Shown piece by piece: positions 32,028 to 42,149 of a stretch of DNA of 64,000 nt. The stretch is taken from NCBI GenBank assembly GCA_025667525.1, contig CM046882.1:548836630-548900629 (forward strand). Direction: 5' to 3'. Position numbers and translations under genes: made by a program. The DNA is from Glebionis coronaria. Lineage: Eukaryota; Streptophyta; Magnoliopsida; Asterales; Asteraceae. Each line of letters starts with the position of its first letter. Within the stretch, counting starts at the first letter, position 1. Below the pieces are notes generated by a model. The model did not search any database, had not been told where the DNA came from, and saw only the letters and a program-made list of their open reading frames with translations.

Positions 32028-35000
32028 TCAAGCCACAGGCTTTGAAATATTGAGCATCCCTAGCTCAGCAACTAGCCTGTTGAACGTAGGTTCAGCCAAA
32101 GGCTTTGTAAAAATATCAGCTAGTTGCAGCTCTGTGGGAACAAAATGCAGCTCAATATCTCCCTTCATAATATGATCCCTGATAAAATGATACCTGATAT
32201 CAATGTGTTTGGTACGAGAGTGAAGAACAGGGTTGTTGGATATGGCAATGGCGCTGGTGTTGTCACAAAAGATTGGCACTTTGTCATACAAGATTTCATA
32301 GTCAGCCAATTGACTTTTCATCCAGAGCACCTGAGCACAACAGCTGGCTGCAGCGACATATTCAGCTTCAGCTGAAGACATAGCCACAGAGTTTTGCTTC
32401 TTAGCACTCCATCCAACCAATTTTCCTCCTAGGATTTGACAGCTGCCTGAAGTACTTTTCCTGTCAATACAGCATCCAGCATAATCTGAATCTGAATAGG
32501 CCTTGAGATCAAAGCCTGATTCCTTTGGATACCATAGTCCTAGGGATGGTGTTCCTTTGAGATACCTGAAAATTCTCTTAACAGCCACTAGATGGGATTC
32601 TTTTGGGTTAGCTTGGTACCTTGCACAGAGACATGTGGAGAATTGGATATCTGGACGACTGGCTGTTAAATACATCAGTGACCCAATCATGCCTCTATAT
32701 AAAGTCTCATTGACAGAGACCCCTGACTCATCAGGGCCCAAGTTGTTGGGTGGAAGCATGGGGCATTTCACTGAAGCACAATCAGCCAAGTCATATTTTT
32801 TAAGTAAATCCTTAACATACTTTTCTTGACAAATAGAAATTCCCTTAGGACATTGTTTAATTTGAAAACCCAAAAAGTAAGTTAATTCACCCATCATACT
32901 CATCTCATATTTCTTGGTCATTAATTTAGCAAAACGTTTACTAAGATTGACATTTGTTGACCCAAAGATGATATCATCCACATAAATCTGCACAATGATG
33001 AAATCACACTTGTCCTTGAAGGTAAAGAGTGTTTTATCAATGGAACCCCTGACAAATTTGTTTTCAGATAAGAAATTTGAAAGAGTTTCATACCATGCTC
33101 TTGGAGCTTGTTTCAGACCATACATTGCTTTGTGAAGTCTGTACACATGGTTGGGAAACTCGCTGCTCTCAAATCCTTCAGGTTGAGCAACATAGACTTC
33201 CTCAGCCAAATCACCATTGAGGAAGGCACTCTTTACATCCATCTGATAGACAGTGATGTTCATATAGGCAGCATAAGCAAGAAAGATTCTGATGGCTTCA
33301 AGTCTAGCAACAGGTGCGAAAGTTTCATCATAATCAATTCCTTCAGTCTGAGAGTATCCCTGTGCTACCAATCTTGCCTTGTTCCTGATGATGTTCCCAA
33401 TTTCATCCATCTTGTTTCTATAGATCCACCTAGTGCCTGTGATATTCTTTCCAGGTGGAGCTGGCACTAGTGTCCAAACCTTGTTCCTTTTGAACTGATT
33501 GATTTCTTCTTGCATAGCGGCTACCCATCCATCTTCTGTCAGAGCCTCAGCAACTCTTTTAGGTTCAATTTGAGAAAGGAATTCAGCAAATAGACATTCA
33601 TTGGCTGAGGCTGACTCAGAGTCTTGGATTCGCTGTCTGGTTGTGACCCCTGCATTTGGTTCCCCAATAATGTTGACAAGAAGAATGTGTTGATCTCTTG
33701 ACCACTTATTTTGAGGAGCTGGAGATTCAAGAACAGGGGTACTTGAAGGCACAGCTGGAACACTTTGAATCTCATCCTGCTGAATAGGAGGGCTTTCTTC
33801 AAAAACTACTTCAGTGTCTGATTCTTCTTCAGCCACATCAAGGGAAGCAATTTCATTATCAGCAGGAGCAACTTCAGAGTTTTGAGGAATTGGTGAGTCA
33901 TTAATATCATGAGAAGGACCATCAGAGATTTGAGGTTCTTCTTCATCAAGTTCCTGAGAGGTAGGAACTTCTATGTTGTGAGTAGACAGAGGATCAAAAG
34001 CAGGAACATAAGGAGTGAGAGTGTTGGAGTGGTGATGACTGGTAGGTCTGGGTTCAGTGAACTCATCACTTGGGAAGGAAATATTTTCATTAAAATCTAC
34101 TTCATCACCCTCTGTTCCTGTTCTCTGTATGACTTCATCATCTTCATTAAATCTGACATGGAAAGTTTCTTCTACTTCTTGTCTTCTGATGTTGAATACT
34201 CTGAAGGCTTTGGCTGTTGGAGAGTATCCCAAAAAGAATCCATCATCAGCCTTTTCATCAAACTTTTCAAGTTTATCCCTGTAGTTATAAATAAACACAG
34301 GGCATCCAAACACATGAAAATAGCTGACGTCTGGAGATCTTTTTCTGAAAACTTCATAGGAGGTTTTGCCATGTCTTTTGACAATGATTGATCTGTTTTG
34401 AGTATAGCAGGCAGTGTGTACAGCTTCTCCCCAAAATTGCTTTGGTAAGGCTGCACCATTTAACATAGTTCTTGCTGCTTCAATCAGAGTCCTGTTTCTT
34501 CTTTCAGCCACACCATTTTGTTCAGGAGTGCCAGCTGAAGAGAAGTTCTGTGAAATCCCTTTTTCATCACAAAATGATTCAAGTTGATGATTCTTGAATT
34601 CTGTACCATTATCACTTCTTAGAGCTTTGACTCTAACATCATTCATATTTTCCACCTGTCTGATGAAGGACATGATGGCATCAGCTGCATCACTTTTCCT
34701 TCTGAGGAAGAACACCCATGTATATCTTGAAAATTCATCAACTATGACCAAGGTGTATTTGTTGTGATTAATGGTTTGAGGTTTGACAGGTCCAAACAAA
34801 TCCATGTGAAGGAGATGTAAGCACTTGTCAATAGAGAATGATTGCCTAGTCTTGAATGAAGACCTGTGATGTTTTCCTTTGACACAGGCAGAACAAGTTT
34901 TGTCTTTGGAAAACATTACTGAAGGTAGACCAGCAACCAAGTTTTGAGTGGCTATCTTATTGATGTTCTTGAAGTTGAGATGAGACAGTCTTTTGTGCCA

Positions 35001-35437
35001 CAGCCAGTTGACACTTTCAGAGGCTTTGGCAAGAAAACAATTTGAGCTGTCTTCAGAGCACACAGCCATGTTGATGACATAAACATCTCTCCTTCTAGGT
35101 GCAACCAGCACAACATCATTATTTTTGTTGAATATGGTTCCCTGAGTCTTAGTAAACAAAACCTTATAATCAGCATCACATAACTGGCTGATGCTAATAA
35201 GATTGTGCTTAAGACCATTCACATATGCAACCCTGGTAAATGTGATCCCATTGCAATTCACTGAGCCATATCCTTCTGTGTCACCTGAAGAGTTATCTCC
35301 AAACACCACTTTGGGACCTGGCTCCTTTGAGTATCTGTGCAGGTATTGTTGAATCCCTGTCATGTGTCTAGAACAGCCACTATCTAGATACCATACCGAT
35401 TCCTTGAGATATTTCTGCACAGATACATAGAAACAGA
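32028..35437 (-). CDS. pol: SIRE-like pol polyprotein, intact
   Basis: An uninterrupted frame of about 1130 codons. In order: aspartic protease [13 protein letters not shown]; pre-integrase zinc site with HKRLSHLNF and [10 protein letters not shown]; integrase core with [31 protein letters not shown] and [12 protein letters not shown]; reverse transcriptase with [23 protein letters not shown] and the catalytic YVDDIIFG; RNase H with [18 protein letters not shown] and DIFTKPLAE near the end. No ATG precedes the protease. The frame opens just after the gag stop and is offset by -1 from gag, so pol must be made by frameshifting, internal initiation or splicing (CTGTGCAG immediately before is a possible acceptor). 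All catalytic motifs are present. Confidence 0.93.
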
Positions 35438-37972
35438 TTAGTTCCTATGGTGAACCCACTTTCCAGTGGGTTCCCTGAATTGCTTGTTAGCAACTCTTGT
35501 GTTCCTGAAAAACTTTTGGCGTTGGGATGGACAGTTCATAGTTTCATGGTTATAACTCCCACAGATATCACACCCAGGGAAGTCACCACACTCGTCTGAG
35601 TGATGGTCGGTGAACCCACAGAATTTACAGGGAGGATAAGAATTGTAATTTCCCTGTTGTCTTTTGGAACTCTGTGGTCTGTCCCTAGAGGGTGTCTTAG
35701 CTCTTTTAGCTGCCATGTGTCTGTCATGATCTAAGGTCGAGTGGTGAGAATTTTTACAAACATTGCAATAAGGTTTGATTAATCTTTCCCCTTTGGGTTC
35801 ACCTAGGACTGACTTAGGTTCATGAGAAGTAGAGCATTCAGCGGAAGGCTTAATGTGTTGTTTCAAGAGTTCTACTTCTTTCATAAGAGACAACAGGCGA
35901 TCTTCAGTGGTGGGGTCAACCTTATTCACAGCCTTAGTAGAAACAGGCTTAAAAGCTACTTGTTTACCAGTTGGTTTAGCAGGCACACGAAAAACTTTAG
36001 CTGGAGGATTCTCAATATCTATCTTAAGTTCATCCTTAGCAGATCTAGAAGAACTGCTAGGTTCAACTCCAGAGAGTTTGGGCAAAGGTGGAAGCTCAGC
36101 CACATCTTCAGAGACAGGGTCATTAGTCAAAGAGGTGTCTGACATATGAATAGTCTCTGTAGATTTAAAGACAATGTCTTTGGGTTTGGTGATAATCCTC
36201 AGCTTTTTATGTTTAGCAGTTATATCCCTGTTTAAGTCAGCAGGCACTTCATCCCTAAGCAATTCATCTATAGTAAACCTAGCACACAGCCATTTTTCAA
36301 TAACTTTGTTTAATTCAGTGACTTGGTCATTTAAAGCTATGTTTTTCAAGGTTAATCTAGCTACTTCATTTTGCAGGGATATTTTCTCTAAGTTAACCCG
36401 CCTGAGAGTATCACATTCAGCCTTAGCATTAATCATTTCAGTTTTAACAGAGTGAAACTTGTCAAGAAGGTTCTTCCTTTGTTCCTCAACAAAGTGCAAG
36501 CCAACAATGGTGTAATCAAGAACATGCTTACGTTCATCACAATCAGACATAGAAAGAAGCCTGTGTACCTTTTTCATTGTGATGTCGACCCATTGTCCTG
36601 ATCTTGCATCACCTTTTCCAACAGCTGGTTCATCATCAGCTATTGCCATAAAAGCCCTGACTCTTGTGGTATCTTCTTCATCTGAAGTCAATGGTTCATC
36701 ATTCCAATCATAGGTTTCAGCAACCAACCCTTTCTCAGCCTTTTTCTCACCACCTTTCTTTTTGGACATAGCTTCAATCTTCAAGTTCATTTGTTCTAAC
36801 TCAGCCTTAAGTGCCTTGTACTTATTTTTGTAATCTTTCTTCTCAGTGTCTGAAGAATTGGATTGTGATGAGTTGTTATGTTGTTTGAACTTGTAGGGTT
36901 TGGATGAAGATGATGGATAAGAGGGTGAGGATGTTTTGGTGGAGGGACATTCTTTTTGAAAATGTCCAAGCTTTCCACAGGCAAAACATGTTTCTTTTGA
37001 CCTGTCAGTTGGTTTGCTGGCTGATCCTACTCTTCCAGATCTTTTGTAGTATCTTCTTTGGTTGGCTAACAATGCTCTTTCATGAAATTCTGCATTGAGG
37101 TCTGACAAGAACTCTTGGCTGCTACGAGTATCTTCTTCCATATCAGAATCGCTGTCAATAGGATGTGTTGCAGAGATCAAAGCTTTGGAAGATGCTCCTT
37201 GAACAACAAATCTTTCAGTCTCTGATTTGTAGATAGTATCGATCAGCCCTTCTTCATAATTGTACTTTCCATAGAGCTGAGCAAGGGTATCATTTTTGAT
37301 TGAGTTGTTAGCTCTCTGAGTCTGATTCATGCTCAGCCACTTTCTTGGAAGGCTGTTGACAAAGGTGGCATTGATCTCAGCTTGACCAATAGTAACATCA
37401 TTCATAGCAAGGTCATTTAGAAGAATCTTCAGCCTAGTATAGGTTTGCTGAACTTTTTCACCTTCAAGAGACTTAAAGGCATTAAACTGAAGTCTGAGTG
37501 CCTGAATCTTTGTCTCTCTTGTTTCAGAGGGTCCTTCATGGCCAAGAATAAGGTCTGTCCACATCTGTTTAGCTGTGGGACATTGAATAACAGACTTCAT
37601 GATATGCTTTGGGAGACAGGAAATTATGATGCTTTTGAGACGTTTATCTTGGTTTGCTAATTTCCTATCAGCAGCGGTCCATTGTTTGACAGGCTTGGGA
37701 AGAGGGTTTTCTTCAGTAGAAGTGAGTGCCATGGGGATATATGGACCATTTTCTAAAATTTCTAAGAGAAAAGGTTCAAGACCATCAAGGTATACAAGAA
37801 ACTGACTCTTCCAACTGGCAAAGTCTTCTTCATCAAAGACTGGTACACTGGTTACGTGTGATCCACCTCTTGAGTCAAGAAGTTGGGGTAGATCATCGTC
37901 ATTTGGTGGGGCGGTAAGTCTTGGTGAAGATGGATTTCTGGAAGGTGAGTGTGGGCTAGAGGTTTCCGGCAT
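35438..37972 (-). CDS. gag: SIRE-like Gag, intact, 844 residues
   Basis: ATG at 37972, the first in the element after the primer-binding site. The N-terminal third is the copia-type gag domain ([20 protein letters not shown], then [22 protein letters not shown] in two parts). A CCHC knuckle [14 protein letters not shown] lies at about residue 330. Then come a Ser-rich linker, a coiled-coil region (about residues 380-560) and a C-terminal cluster of further Cys/His knuckles ([28 protein letters not shown]) unusual for ordinary copia Gag but seen in long SIRE-type Gags. It forms the virus-like particle and binds element RNA. No disabling mutation is seen. Confidence 0.93.
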   Translation of the reverse strand: MPETSSPHSPSRNPSSPRLTAPPNDDDLPQLLDSRGGSHVTSVPVFDEEDFASWKSQFLVYLDGLEPFLLEILENGPYIPMALTSTEENPLPKPVKQWTAADRKLANQDKRLKSIIISCLPKHIMKSVIQCPTAKQMWTDLILGHEGPSETRETKIQALRLQFNAFKSLEGEKVQQTYTRLKILLNDLAMNDVTIGQAEINATFVNSLPRKWLSMNQTQRANNSIKNDTLAQLYGKYNYEEGLIDTIYKSETERFVVQGASSKALISATHPIDSDSDMEEDTRSSQEFLSDLNAEFHERALLANQRRYYKRSGRVGSASKPTDRSKETCFACGKLGHFQKECPSTKTSSPSYPSSSSKPYKFKQHNNSSQSNSSDTEKKDYKNKYKALKAELEQMNLKIEAMSKKKGGEKKAEKGLVAETYDWNDEPLTSDEEDTTRVRAFMAIADDEPAVGKGDARSGQWVDITMKKVHRLLSMSDCDERKHVLDYTIVGLHFVEEQRKNLLDKFHSVKTEMINAKAECDTLRRVNLEKISLQNEVARLTLKNIALNDQVTELNKVIEKWLCARFTIDELLRDEVPADLNRDITAKHKKLRIITKPKDIVFKSTETIHMSDTSLTNDPVSEDVAELPPLPKLSGVEPSSSSRSAKDELKIDIENPPAKVFRVPAKPTGKQVAFKPVSTKAVNKVDPTTEDRLLSLMKEVELLKQHIKPSAECSTSHEPKSVLGEPKGERLIKPYCNVCKNSHHSTLDHDRHMAAKRAKTPSRDRPQSSKRQQGNYNSYPPCKFCGFTDHHSDECGDFPGCDICGSYNHETMNCPSQRQKFFRNTRVANKQFREPTGKWVHHRN

Positions 37973-38046
37973 GGTGGATCTTGATTATAAAACGGAGAAC
38001 GATGTTTCTTGAAGGTTTTAATATCAAACACCGCTCTGATACCAAT

Positions 38047-38789
38047 TGAAAGTCCCTAATCAATGCGAGAAACCCTAATCTTAACTTAATCAACACAAGG
38101 TATTACTTTTCAAACGTAATCTTATTATTGTATAATAAAGAATTACAAGTGTTATGGATAACACCGTTTGATGAAAATGTGTTGTGCACACTTTGAACAA
38201 CAATAACCTTAACTTATGAATACAGTCGTAGCTGTTTGATTCACTAAGTTACACGCACTAATGATCTTAATATTGCAAAGTGTTAAATCTTAATGCTAGG
38301 TTACACATCCTATTTATAGTGTTACGAGTTTGACTTGAACAGTACTTGATGTCGACTACACAACTTTTACAAGTTCCCACATCAGTCACATGATGTCCTT
38401 CTATTCTTGGTAGTCTTCCATTATGCTTTAAGGAACAGTTGTCCAAAACAGTTTCCTTATTCTTCATATTCTCGAACACACAAATGGCATGTCCAAAGTA
38501 TGCTGAGAGTTATCAGGGTATTGCCACCCCTGTTAACTCTCAACCCCTCAGAGTCCCTAATACATCTTGGCTGTTATCCATCACAGCCAAGGGGTATGTC
38601 TTCAGGTAATCTTCGACTTCCCTGACAATGTCTCTGACATGGACTCCTCTGAGGTTGCTCACAGAGATTCGGATCTCTGTGAGTCTTGTGAAACTTGCCT
38701 GCCTCCTAGGCACAGGCAAGGGACTATCTATCAGCCTAATTATGTTTAAATCAATGAACAGGGAATCTAACAAGTTTAGATTCCCAACA
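38047..38789 (-). repeat. 5' LTR of the SIRE-like element
   Basis: Partner of 26615-27357. In minus orientation it is the upstream LTR because the primer-binding site adjoins it. A 'ctatttatag'-type AT motif around 38310 could serve transcription. Confidence 0.95.
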
Positions 38790-38794
38790 TAAAA

Positions 38795-39497
38795 AAACAC
38801 CAAAATGTACACACAAAGAACCCTAACTACTCAACCCCATAATCGAAATCTAAAATAACAAATGTATAAGAAAAACCCCAAATATCAAAGCGATAATGAA
38901 TTTGTTAGAAAAAACTGAATTTCAATATTATTTTTAACATATTACCCGGGACTGCAATGGAGATCAATTGTGGATTTGAACAAAAAAATCATCATCACAT
39001 ATAGGAGTTGTACAAATGACAAAGCACCTCAATTAAATCATCAAAGAAAGCCAAATAGCCAGTTAGATTGGTGTTGGTATGATGAGGAGAGGGAAGAGAA
39101 AGCGGCTGCAAATTGGTTATAGATCATAGATCTTGTTTGTAGGTTTCATGAATCAAACGGTGTGGTTTGTGTGTGTTTGTCAGATCAGAGAAAAAAATAT
39201 GAACGGTTATAAATGTTGGAAGAATCCATAGAAAAAGAGATAGATATGAGAATGTGTTTACACACTTAACACCAATCTATAACTGGACACACACGTCACA
39301 CACTTGAGGACACGTGCCTAAAATATTTTCCCTCCAAAATAAAGAGATATCATTAAAATATTCCAAAGGCTTCCTAAAACAGTTATATGTATTAATTGCA
39401 ATTGTCTGATGTGATTTTCTTGGAAATTAAGGTTAGACCTGAATGATCAGTTTGATGAAGGTGTAGAGGATTGTTTGAGGTGATTTATTCACGGGTA
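38795..39497. other. Host sequence right of the SIRE-like element
   Basis: AT-rich, no gene recognised. It was contiguous with 26609 before insertion. A T-rich tract on the minus strand leads towards the exon-like segment at 26567, so this may be intron or promoter of the tentative minus-strand transcript. Confidence 0.35.
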
Positions 39498-39505
39498 GTG
39501 GTGGG

Positions 39506-39805
39506 TAGAGCTGAGCATCGGTCCGGGATCGGATCAGACCAGACCGAGGATCGAAATGGTCTAAAACCTCGGACCGAGATCGGACCGAAATGGTGCGGTC
39601 CGGGTTGGTCCGGCTCGGTTCGGTCCTCGGTCTGATCCGGTCCTATTAGGCCAAATCGACGAGATTTTGGTAATATCGAACCGGACCGAGGACCAAATTG
39701 GTCCAAAACTCCGGACCAAGGACCAGACCGAAATTGTTTGGTTCGATCCGGTCCGGTTCATTTTTATGGTCCGACTTGGTTTTGGATCTAGGTTGCTCAG
39801 CCCTA
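39506..39805. mobile_element. hAT-type MITE with 'cggtccgg' interior
   Basis: 300 bp. Ends are TAGAGCTGAGCA and TGCTCAGCCCTA (inverted, one mismatch). The 8-bp target duplication is GTGGTGGG / GTGGTAGG (39498-39505, 39806-39813). The interior is made of degenerate 'ggaccgag' and 'tccggtccgg' repeats in both orientations. Its ends resemble those of the MITE at 13809-14355, so both belong to a related hAT group. Confidence 0.85.
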
Positions 39806-40043
39806 GTGGTAGGTGTTTGAAGTATTTCCCGCCATTTTGTGATTTGAAAATTTTGTAACAAAATTAATTGTTTATGATGTGATTTGTTAGGATTGTGTTT
39901 ATTTAGTTTAGAAGATGATTGTGATTGTTTTGATGAATTTTACTGGTTTGATTGGTGAATAATGGTGGTTTTGAGTGGTGTCCCGATTCAATTAATTTGT
40001 ATCGAGAAAATGTAATTTCACTTCTACCATCAATAGGTTTAAC

Positions 40044-40432
40044 CAAGTTTTGAAATTCGGTCGGTTTAATCGGTTGACTCGGTCTCAATAAAAGAAAGTA
40101 TTTTAAACAGGTTTTCTTATTTTTAAACCCGGTTACACCCGTCGTTTTTTGGGTGACACGACTCAACATGGTTCTCGAGAGCCGACCGGGTTTCGATTTT
40201 TCGTGATTTTATAAATAAAACTCGAAAATTATGCGTATTTGCGATGTATTTATTTTTACATATTATGTTTGTTATTAAATATATTATATGCTAAATATAT
40301 GAACGATTTTATGATTTATATATATAATTTTTTTTATAATCGTTATAAATATAACTTTTTATATATTTTTTTAAAAACGGGTTAACCTGTTAGTCGACCA
40401 AATCGATTCAAAAATCAGTTTTTAAAACATTG
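40044..40432. mobile_element. hAT-type MITE
   Basis: 389 bp. Ends CAAGTTTTGAAA and (inverted) CAATGTTTTAAAA. The 8-bp duplication is GGTTTAAC / AGTTTAAC (40036-40043, 40433-40440), one mismatch. Sub-terminal segments with 'atcggttgactcgg' and 'gtcgaccaaatcgat' are partly complementary. AT-rich core without coding capacity. Confidence 0.7.
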
Positions 40433-40440
40433 AGTTTAAC

Positions 40441-40818
40441 CACGACGTTTACAACACGACCTAAATATGCCTCACTCACAAATATTTGAGCAATTTTTTT
40501 TGTTGATTTTACATAACTCTAAACTATCACCCATTAATACAACACCAATATTAGTCGATTCCAAAATTAAGAGCAATGGCTATTGTACGCTTTTCAAAAT
40601 CTACTGATTCACCTACCATTACTTCATGAAGACCGAGTACGAGCACATGGATTTCTCTTGTTTATTATGGTATTAGATTGTGATTTAATTTCACCTGAAA
40701 ATCACATGGATTCTCATGTTCATGGTATTAAATTGTGATTTAATTTTAGGGATTTTCTAAATTTAGTAACGAAATGCACACTTCCATTCATTCTATAGTT
40801 GATCTATATAAACAATTA
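40441..40818. other. Intergenic
   Basis: AT-rich sequence with a partial local duplication ('tcatgttcatggtattaaattgtgatttaa' resembles 'ttattatggtattagattgtgatttaat' just before). No gene recognised. Confidence 0.4.
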
Positions 40819-41431
40819 AATTAGCATAAAACTATCTAACCAATAATAATCACCCATTTTTTAAAAAACTCATTTTCCACCACTTTTTTAAAAATTAAAT
40901 ATCTCACAAACGGTAAATCGTCAAACAAAAAAAAATACACAATTGTGAAGAGAATTAAATCATCTATCTATCGAGGGGCACATGTGTATACTTTCGACGA
41001 ACTTTTTTTCGACTTTTTTTTCTTAAGTCACGTCTGGAGAAAATCATATATGATTCGTCACGAATCATATACGATTCGTCACGAATCATATATGATTTTC
41101 AGAAAATCATATATGACTCGTGATATGAATCATATATGATTTTCTGAGAATCATATATGATTTTCTGAGAATCATATATGTTTCGTGACGAATCATATAT
41201 GATTCTTTCCATACGTGACTTAAGAAAAAAAGTCGAAAAAAAAGTTCGTCGAAAGTATACACATGTGCCCCTCAATAGATAGATGATTTAATTCTCGTCG
41301 CGATGATATGTTTTATTTTACGTAACGATGAACGGTTTGTGAGATATTTAATTTTTTAAAAATGATTTTTTTAAATGATAAAAATGGATGGTTATAATTA
41401 GTTGGTTGAGTTTATGCTAAACTAAGGGTTT
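40819..41431. mobile_element. Fold-back element, copy 3, with palindrome array
   Basis: Two arms of about 210 bases (about 40819-41034 and 41212-41431) are imperfect reverse complements: ATTAGCATAAAAC, AATTAAATATCTCACAAACGG, AATTAAATCATC, GGGGCACATGTGTATAC, TTTCGACGAAC and TTAAGTCACG all recur inverted. The loop (about 41040-41210) contains five exact ATCATATATGAT palindromes plus variants, joined by 'tcgtcacga' and 'tttctgaga'. It is the same family as 2570-3485. The transcript of such a structure would be a long hairpin RNA. Confidence 0.8.
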
Positions 41432-41435
41432 ATGG

Positions 41436-41660
41436 GATCTTTTTCCAGATCTACCAAACAATCTATCATCGAATAATAATACTACGTCCTGAAGGTTAGC
41501 TTTCTACCATTCTATAGTTGATCTACCAAATAATCGATTATCAAATAATAATGATACGTCTTGAAGGTGCTTTCTAGTTTCTACCATTCTATAGTTAATC
41601 TACCAACTAATCTACTTAGCATAGTGCCAAGAAGGTTAGCTTTCTAGTTACTAAAGATAT
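41436..41660 (+). repeat. ~77-bp tandem repeats
   Basis: Three imperfect units share 'gatctaccaa', 'aataataatgatacgtc' and 'ctaccattctatagtt'. A further piece ('cattctatagttgatcta') lies left of the fold-back element at 40790, so that element apparently inserted into this array. Confidence 0.7.
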
Positions 41661-42149
41661 ATGCATGTACACTTATGTAGTTATATAGTTGATCATTGAA
41701 TAACAATGATACGTCTTGCACTATGCTAATTAGATTATTTCGAACAAGTTTTACACCTATTGAGAAATGGACAGAGAGATTAATATGAGAATTATTCCAT
41801 TAACTTTGTAAATGCTTAATGCCACAGTATTTATATCGGATACATTGGAGGGAAGTGGAAATAGTACAAAACTAAAGGTGTGTTTGTTTTATTAAGGCGT
41901 TTTTTGTTTGAATTTGACTACCGCATTATACTAGTAAGCGATTATTATAAAATTTGAAGCTGACTGAAATATTATTATTTGTTTTTCTAAATTTTTTTGA
42001 ATGATTTCAATTATGTGTTTCTTACGTATATATTAAACTATAACAATACGTGAGTAAATAACTTGTGTAAAATTGAACTTAAAACATTTTTTCTTAGATC
42101 TTACACAATAAAAACCATGAATATCTTAATACATAGATATAAGTTCATT
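41661..42149. other. Intergenic
   Basis: AT-rich, no gene recognised. 'aaaggtgtgtttgttttatt' at about 41874 is a MITE-like end without a confirmed partner. Confidence 0.35.

Larger units (their letters stand above)
26615..38789 (-). mobile_element. Ty1/copia retrotransposon, SIRE/Maximus-like, apparently intact and young
   Basis: A 12,175-bp element in minus orientation. LTRs are 743 bp each (26615-27357 and 38047-38789) with TG..CA ends on both strands and differ at only two positions that I can find. The 5-bp target duplication is TAAAA (26610-26614 and 38790-38794). On the minus strand the primer-binding site TGGTATCAGAGCGG (38044 down to 38031) follows the right LTR. The polypurine tract GGGGGAGAT (27366-27358) precedes the left LTR. 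Gene order is gag, pol (protease-integrase-RT-RNase H), then an extra two-exon gene. The long gag, the pol frame change and the extra downstream gene fit the SIRE/Maximus branch, where the extra region is often called envelope-like. Confidence 0.95.
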
